Shown here in pieces: positions 59,501 to 64,000 of a stretch of DNA of 64,000 bases; positions within the stretch are counted from its first letter, which is position 1, and each line of letters begins with the position of its first letter. The position numbers and the translations under genes were made by a program. Under the pieces are notes generated by a model. The model was given only the letters and a program-made list of their open reading frames with translations. It was not told the origin of the DNA and ran no database searches. This DNA is from Aplysia californica (Eukaryota > Mollusca > Gastropoda > Aplysiida > Aplysiidae), in contig NW_004798288.1 in the NCBI RefSeq assembly GCF_000002075.1, positions 114,972-178,971 on the forward strand, read 5' to 3'.

Positions 59501-60325
59501 GAAACTCTTGATAATTTGGGTGAAGATTTAAGTGACAGTGAAGTATCAGATAGAAAACTTCATAAATCAAAATGTGAATTTGCCTAGCAGTGATGAAGAT
59601 GACTGAGAAAATTATGTTAGACCTCTAGATCTAGGTCTAGGCCAACATTGTCTCTCGATCGTGAATTTGACTTGTCAGCGAGTACGCAGACTGGTCCGGC
59701 TAAGGATGACGATAGATCTAGTCCCAGTACTAAACTCTAGTTCAAATCAGCCCTCAAAGTGGAGAAGATATATATTTACCCAGACCTGGGACATCTATTG
59801 ACAGACCTAGTCCTAGCACTAGCAGCGCTGACAATGAAAACACTTCTCAGCCTGTCACCGAGGAAGATCTAGATCTATATTTTAACAATTTTTCTAAATT
59901 AATTATCACTTACATTGTTATGCAACTTCACTGTACACACTCATGCTTCATTCTCTTACACACAAACACACACTGCACAACTATTTTGTGTAAGTTTATT
60001 AGATTTCTGCTTTGCCACATCATTTCCTTTTTTATTTCCAAATGTTTTTTCTGGAGCACATTTAACCCAACTTTCTGTCCCATACATCTTTTCGTCATTC
60101 ATTCATCACAAAATATATTTATTGTGTCTGTTGAACCCATATCTTATTAAATAGCACAGAAAATTTCAAAGAAATAGCATTTCATTTCATTTTTTAATGA
60201 ATTTTCAAAAAGTGGGGGAAATGGGGCTTGGAGGAAAATCGGGGCGTGGTGCTCAGTGTCTCAGTGAGTTAAGATCCCCCATTTTCCTTGCTCCTGAGCA
60301 CTGGGATCTTAGGTGGAGACTACAG
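56565..60325. mobile_element. GATCTTAGGC-family TIR element, copy 2, split by a piggyBac relic
   Basis: The left part (56565-57385, starting CAGTAGTCTCTGCCTAAGATC) and right part (60269-60325, ending GGATCTTAGGTGGAGACTACAG) are the two ends of one element like 30698-31433. It was opened at a TTAA. It lies in the GDAP1-like intron. No transposase frame. Confidence 0.8.
57382..60272 (+). mobile_element. 2.9-kb piggyBac relic, TTAA target, nested
   Basis: Ends TTAACTCACTGAGCACCGC and the complement of GGTGCTCAGTGTCTCAGTGAGTTAA, with TTAA on both sides of a clean insertion. A short frame at 59471-59587 (MARRGMSKFIETLDNLGED followed by LSDSEVSD) and acidic Ser-rich remnants to ~59890 (PSTSSADNENTSQPVTEEDL) look like the N-terminus of a piggyBac transposase. 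No catalytic domain is readable, so it is a degraded, non-autonomous copy. Confidence 0.75.
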
Positions 60326-60360
60326 TATTATGAAAACATGTCTGTCTGATGGAACCATTT

Positions 60361-61038
60361 GTGAGGCATTGTGGTGAAATCAGGAGCTCGCCACAATAAT
60401 GAAATAAAAGAAATTGGCATTTTTCTGGCTGATCGGCAATTTTTTCTAATTTTCTTTTTTTTGGCTCAACATATTTTATGCCCATTAAAAAACACATTTT
60501 TGTGTGGATTTTACTGAAAAAATTGATTAATCCTATCCATACGTCATGTTTTACTATCGTATCCATACGATGTGGGGAACTCTGAGCCACCACTTTCAAA
60601 GAGGAAGTTTACTCGTTAATCCGATCCGTATGCTTTGATAGCAGTCTGTCAAAATAATTTTTTGAGAAATACTGAAAATTTCAAAGAGATCTTCACCCTA
60701 AAAGTATTTTAAATTGTGAAGATTACAGCCCTGGGGGTACAAAATGAGCCCACGGCGTACAGATAGGGTTAAAGACACAAAAAAATATAAATTTTCAGTT
60801 TCCAAGGACTCTCAGGCTATGGAAGTTACCAAATTTTGGCTGCCATTTCCTCGCTAATGTTACCTCTGAAATCAGGCGACCCTGATCTCCTTCAATAGCA
60901 AATATTTTGACTTCTATTCAACAAAGATGGATATTTTTTTTCACAGAAAGAAAGGCAAATGAACAGGCTTTAAGTTGATACCAAAAACTCCATATGCCAA
61001 AAAATAGACGAGCGCCTGTTTCCACCGCATCGTGACAC
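60361..61038 (-). mobile_element. MITE family B, copy 4 (reverse), with a nested family A MITE
   Basis: Ends GTGAGGCATTGTGGTGAAATC and CGCCTGTTTCCACCGCATCG. The family B sequence is continuous if 60527-60772 and one TTAA are removed, so family A inserted later. Confidence 0.85.
60527..60772 (+). mobile_element. 246-bp TTAA MITE family A, copy 4
   Basis: Starts TTAATCCTATCCATACGTC and ends GGCGTACAGATAGGGTTAA, full length, inserted at a TTAA of the family B copy. Confidence 0.92.
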
Positions 61039-61206
61039 ATTTATTCAATTTCTTTTATCTCTATGACTCGTAAGGAGATATTTGTGACATACAAAATCTC
61101 CATCTTTAGAGAACATGCTTCGATTCTGAATTAGTCAGGACAGACCTGGTTTTTTGTTTGTTTTCTAACTGCCAGTTCATCTCTTATGTGTTAACAGCAT
61201 TCTTAC

Positions 61207-61413
61207 CCTCAAGACCGTACTTCTCTCTGAGTTCCTCCTCCACTGAATTCAAGAAGCCATCCAGCTGATCTATTTGACCTCTGACACGGTCTTCGTCGGT
61301 GATGAGGTCATATTTTTCAGCAGCAGTCTGACTCTTGGCCAGGTAGCAATCTCTTAGGTCGGGGTAAACAGTGGACAGTGTAATCAAGTACCGTAAACGG
61401 TTGGCAAAGTTCT
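61207..61413 (-). CDS. GDAP1: GDAP1-like protein, middle exon: alpha-helical GST C-terminal domain
   Basis: YPDLRDCYLAKSQTAAEKYD and then QIDQLDGFLNSVEEELREKY match human NPDLQEAYIAKQKRLKSKLL and KKILDELEKVLDQVETELQR, the helical region (alpha-loop and after) typical of GDAP1. Acceptor CATCCTCAG ending 61414, donor GTAAGA at 61206. The codon split at each end agrees with its neighbours. Confidence 0.9.
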
Positions 61414-61579
61414 CTGAGGATGAAAGAAGTTAAATATTTTTACCCCAAGAAAACTAAACCAACGACTTGTTAACATCGCAATAAGAAATTTTTTTATCAC
61501 GAATTTTTAACACTTTAATATAAATATTGACCAAAATCAAATCCTGCAGTGAACTGTTGTGAATGCAACCAACTTGTTT

Positions 61580-61640
61580 CGAGCGCTCATATGATCTTAT
61601 GCAGTTGCGAGCGCCGTAAAACTCTTACTAAACTAAACTA
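61580..61640 (+). mobile_element. SINE-like family C/D tail fragment (GDAP1-like intron)
   Basis: GCGCTCATATGATCTTATGC, AGTTGCGAGCGCCGTAAAAC and TCTTACTAAACTAAACT: the shared tail only. Confidence 0.75.
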
Positions 61641-62001
61641 ACACAGCAAGTCAATTGCTTTTCACATAAGGACAAAGCCATTTGTGCCTGAAGTATATTT
61701 ATTTATAGGATTTGAATTACTTCCATTTACAAACAGTTTCATCTTGGCAATTATAATTCAGGTTTGAGAAAGTTAAAAAATGGCAACAGCAGAAAATGTC
61801 GGCAAAAACTAAACATGACAATGAGTACAAATAAAAACACATGACTACGACACATCAATAAAAAGTAACTGCACTGAAATTATGCATCACCAAAAAATTT
61901 CCTTTAGCACCTATGCAAAATCAGACCTAACTAACCATAATTAAGAGGAGCAATATCACACCTTGCACACTTTCAGGGTAACCATGACTACGAGAACTGA
62001 C

Positions 62002-62181
62002 CTCTCATACTTCTCTGGATGGCCAAAGGCAGCTGACACCTTCCCCCTGACAACTGTGGGTGGAAAATGATGCCGTAGGAAATGACATCCACAGGAATCT
62101 TGCTCAACATACTTCTGAAGCGTGACACTTTCTGACCAACATCAGAAGATCTGCTAGGGACCAGCTGAGGTCCACTAGTGC
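62002..62181 (-). CDS. GDAP1: GDAP1-like protein, first exon in window
   Basis: VSRFRSMLSKIPVDVISYGI and IFHPQLS match human VQHYRELLDSLPMDAYTHGC and ILHPELT, the start of the GST C-terminal domain. Acceptor TTCCTTACAG ending 62182, donor GTCAGT at 62001. The preceding ~30 codons (SGPQLVPSRSSDVGQK) are less conserved. The N-terminal GST thioredoxin-fold exons are not in the window, so the gene continues beyond 64000. Confidence 0.9.
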
Positions 62182-62630
62182 CTGTAAGGAAACCAAATCA
62201 GAACACTCATGGCCACATTCCACAATGCCCAAGTCGTTCTTTTTGTTATACATAACTCTTTCTCTACTGACTGGTATCCATTACAGAGGATAAATAAAGT
62301 ACTATCATAGTTGGAAGGAGGAAATTTATGACTAACGCATTTATCATATTGCAGGTTAGAATAGGAACAATACATTACATAATACACTTCTGAACTAAAC
62401 TTCCCTTCAGAAACACTTCAGCTAACAAGGAAAAGAGTGTTCTGTGTACACTATCCTTTTTATAGATAGATCACACTTTGTAACTATTTACAATGTCAAA
62501 ATAAAAGCAAGTCTATAAAAGTTTTGTGCTTTTCGTTACCTTTGTAAAAATGAAAGCAGATTCAAAACCCAATGACAATTTCTCTTTCATGTGATTATAT
62601 TCATTGTTATATAGAGACAACTTTACCTCT

Positions 62631-63679
62631 TTAACTCATTCGCTACGGCGAGCTGTGGGGGGCAGCGCGGCTAAAGGGCCGTCAGTACGCTAAGCCGCAC
62701 TCAGCGGCTCGAGAACCGATCTTCAATTTTGGCTTAGATTCTATTCCAATCCACATATCCATGTTAAAATAAAGGTCATAATATAATGTTGACTTCTGGG
62801 TCAAGCATTTCCACTGAAAATCGGAAATTTAGATTCAGTTTTGAAACGTGATTTCGTAGTTTATTCAACTTTGTTTTATCGCGATGTCAAAATTATAGCC
62901 TGGACACCAGTCTTAGTAATTTTACACAACAAAATCTTTCATTATTTTGCCCACTAAAGAAATGTAGGACTCTTTTTTATCATATTGATACGATTGGACT
63001 CATATAGCCAATGCACTGTTATTGAGAAATTAATATTTTTGAGTGCTAGATCTAGGTCTAGATCTAAATTGTCAAAATATTTTTTTCTCCCCAAAATCAC
63101 TACTTTTTGATGAAATTACACAAAAAGTGCCACTCAAGACACATATAGGTTTATTCCAAATGCAATTCTGAATAATTCCATATAAGATACGAGTGGGTTT
63201 TTTTCTGTTTGTTATCGTTTTTCAAGATTATAAATTTTTTTTTTTTTTTTCAATATCGGATGTTATGATCCAAATGTACAAATATTATGGAATGTATGTA
63301 AATAACTGCAAACTTTTCAATATTTTCCAGTTCTATATTCATTTATGGTTATTTTGATGTATCATTTGACTAGGTGCAAACATATTTTTTGAGTTTCACC
63401 AAAGATTAAATTTTTTTTAAATTTTCAAATTTCATCAGCATCCAATCAAAATTGTGTTGCATAATCGCTTCTAACAGGAACCAAAGTTGAAAAATACATA
63501 AATAAACATTACAGAAATGTTCTACAAACCATACTGAAAATATTGGTATATAATATGTTGATATTTATTTGAATTTGTGGCCCCAAAGACCTTTTAACTG
63601 CCCACTAGTCATCATCTCATTCGCCCTCCAGCAAAAAATTTGTCCACAAGCCGAAAATAATATGTAGCGAATGAGTTAA
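62631..63679. mobile_element. 1,049-bp TTAA piggyBac-like element
   Basis: Perfect 16-bp inverted ends TTAACTCATTCGCTAC and GTAGCGAATGAGTTAA. A G/C-rich left part (GGCGAGCTGTGGGGGGCAGC) is followed by AT-rich non-coding sequence with AGATCTAG words at ~63048. No transposase frame. Confidence 0.9.
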
Positions 63680-63782
63680 AAAACACCATATCTGAAATGG
63701 AAGGCGATCTTGAAATAAAAGCTGTAAAACATCGCTAAAGAGTTCAACAGAACTGGCTATTCCCATTTTCAACTTTCTAGTA

Positions 63783-64000
63783 CAGTCAAACCGGTGTAAG
63801 ATGGCCACCCATTGTCAGGGAGAAAAGTGGCTGTCTAAGACAGGCGGCTGTTTTAGGCAGGACTGAACGAAAAGGATTGATCAAAATGAAAGAAAAGGAT
63901 TGATTAAAATGAAAAAAACAAACCATTCCCTTCTGAGGTCTCAGCCGAAGGTAGCTGCATTGTTGTTGTTGTTTTTCTTACTTCTATTGGCTTGTTTTTT
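63783..64000. mobile_element. Pogo-like MITE, start only
   Basis: ACAGTCAAACCGGTGTAAGA and GGCTGTCTAAGACAGGCGG resemble the ends of the elements at 10885-11036 and 29746-30597. The right end was not resolved before the window stops. Confidence 0.45.

Overview
This window looks like animal nuclear DNA, probably from a mollusc and perhaps a gastropod. Its genes are split by many GT-AG introns, the DNA is AT-rich, and the introns are full of short transposons, tRNA-derived SINEs and LINE tails. The species assignment rests on general repeat character and the protein sequences, so it is moderate at best.

Two convergent genes carry the recognisable coding content. On the plus strand, 26 coding exons from about 8,290 to 45,245 encode RNF31/HOIP, the catalytic E3 ligase of the linear ubiquitin chain assembly complex. 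The exon phases join without conflict into about 1,884 residues, against 1,072 in human. The domain order is PUB, B-box-like zinc finger, a very long disordered and coiled-coil linker absent from vertebrate HOIP, one NZF finger, UBA region, RING1-IBR-RING2 and LDD. An AATAAA signal lies at 46,556. On the minus strand, three exons (62,181-62,002, 61,413-61,207, 56,333-56,008) encode the C-terminal half of a GDAP1-like GST-fold, tail-anchored protein. Its N-terminal thioredoxin-fold exons lie beyond the right edge. A repeat-poor stretch from about 50.6 to 56.0 kb is probably its long 3' UTR.

Layout: 1-8.2 kb is a repeat-built upstream region (foldback structure, minisatellites, a LINE tail split by a TTAA element, hairpin tandem repeats, MITEs). 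8.3-46.6 kb is HOIP, with its introns packed with elements. 46.6-50.6 kb is the gap between the convergent 3' ends, filled by a palindrome-rich TIR element and a Helitron-like element that together split an older SINE. 50.6-62.2 kb is the GDAP1-like gene, with nested DNA transposons in its introns. 62.2-64 kb is more intron with a 1.05-kb TTAA element.

The mobile elements are the most distinctive feature. At least nine elements are bounded by TTAA with inverted ends (piggyBac-like). One 246-248-bp family has four copies, and two larger relics keep a short N-terminal transposase-like reading frame. Two elements of 1,070 and 1,078 bp share related ends and 6-bp target duplications. A SINE-like family has a conserved tail resembling a branch point and abuts splice acceptors. 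Several unrelated elements carry the same AGATCTAG-type word. No CRISPR, rRNA, functional tRNA, LTR retrotransposon or other virus-like element was recognised.
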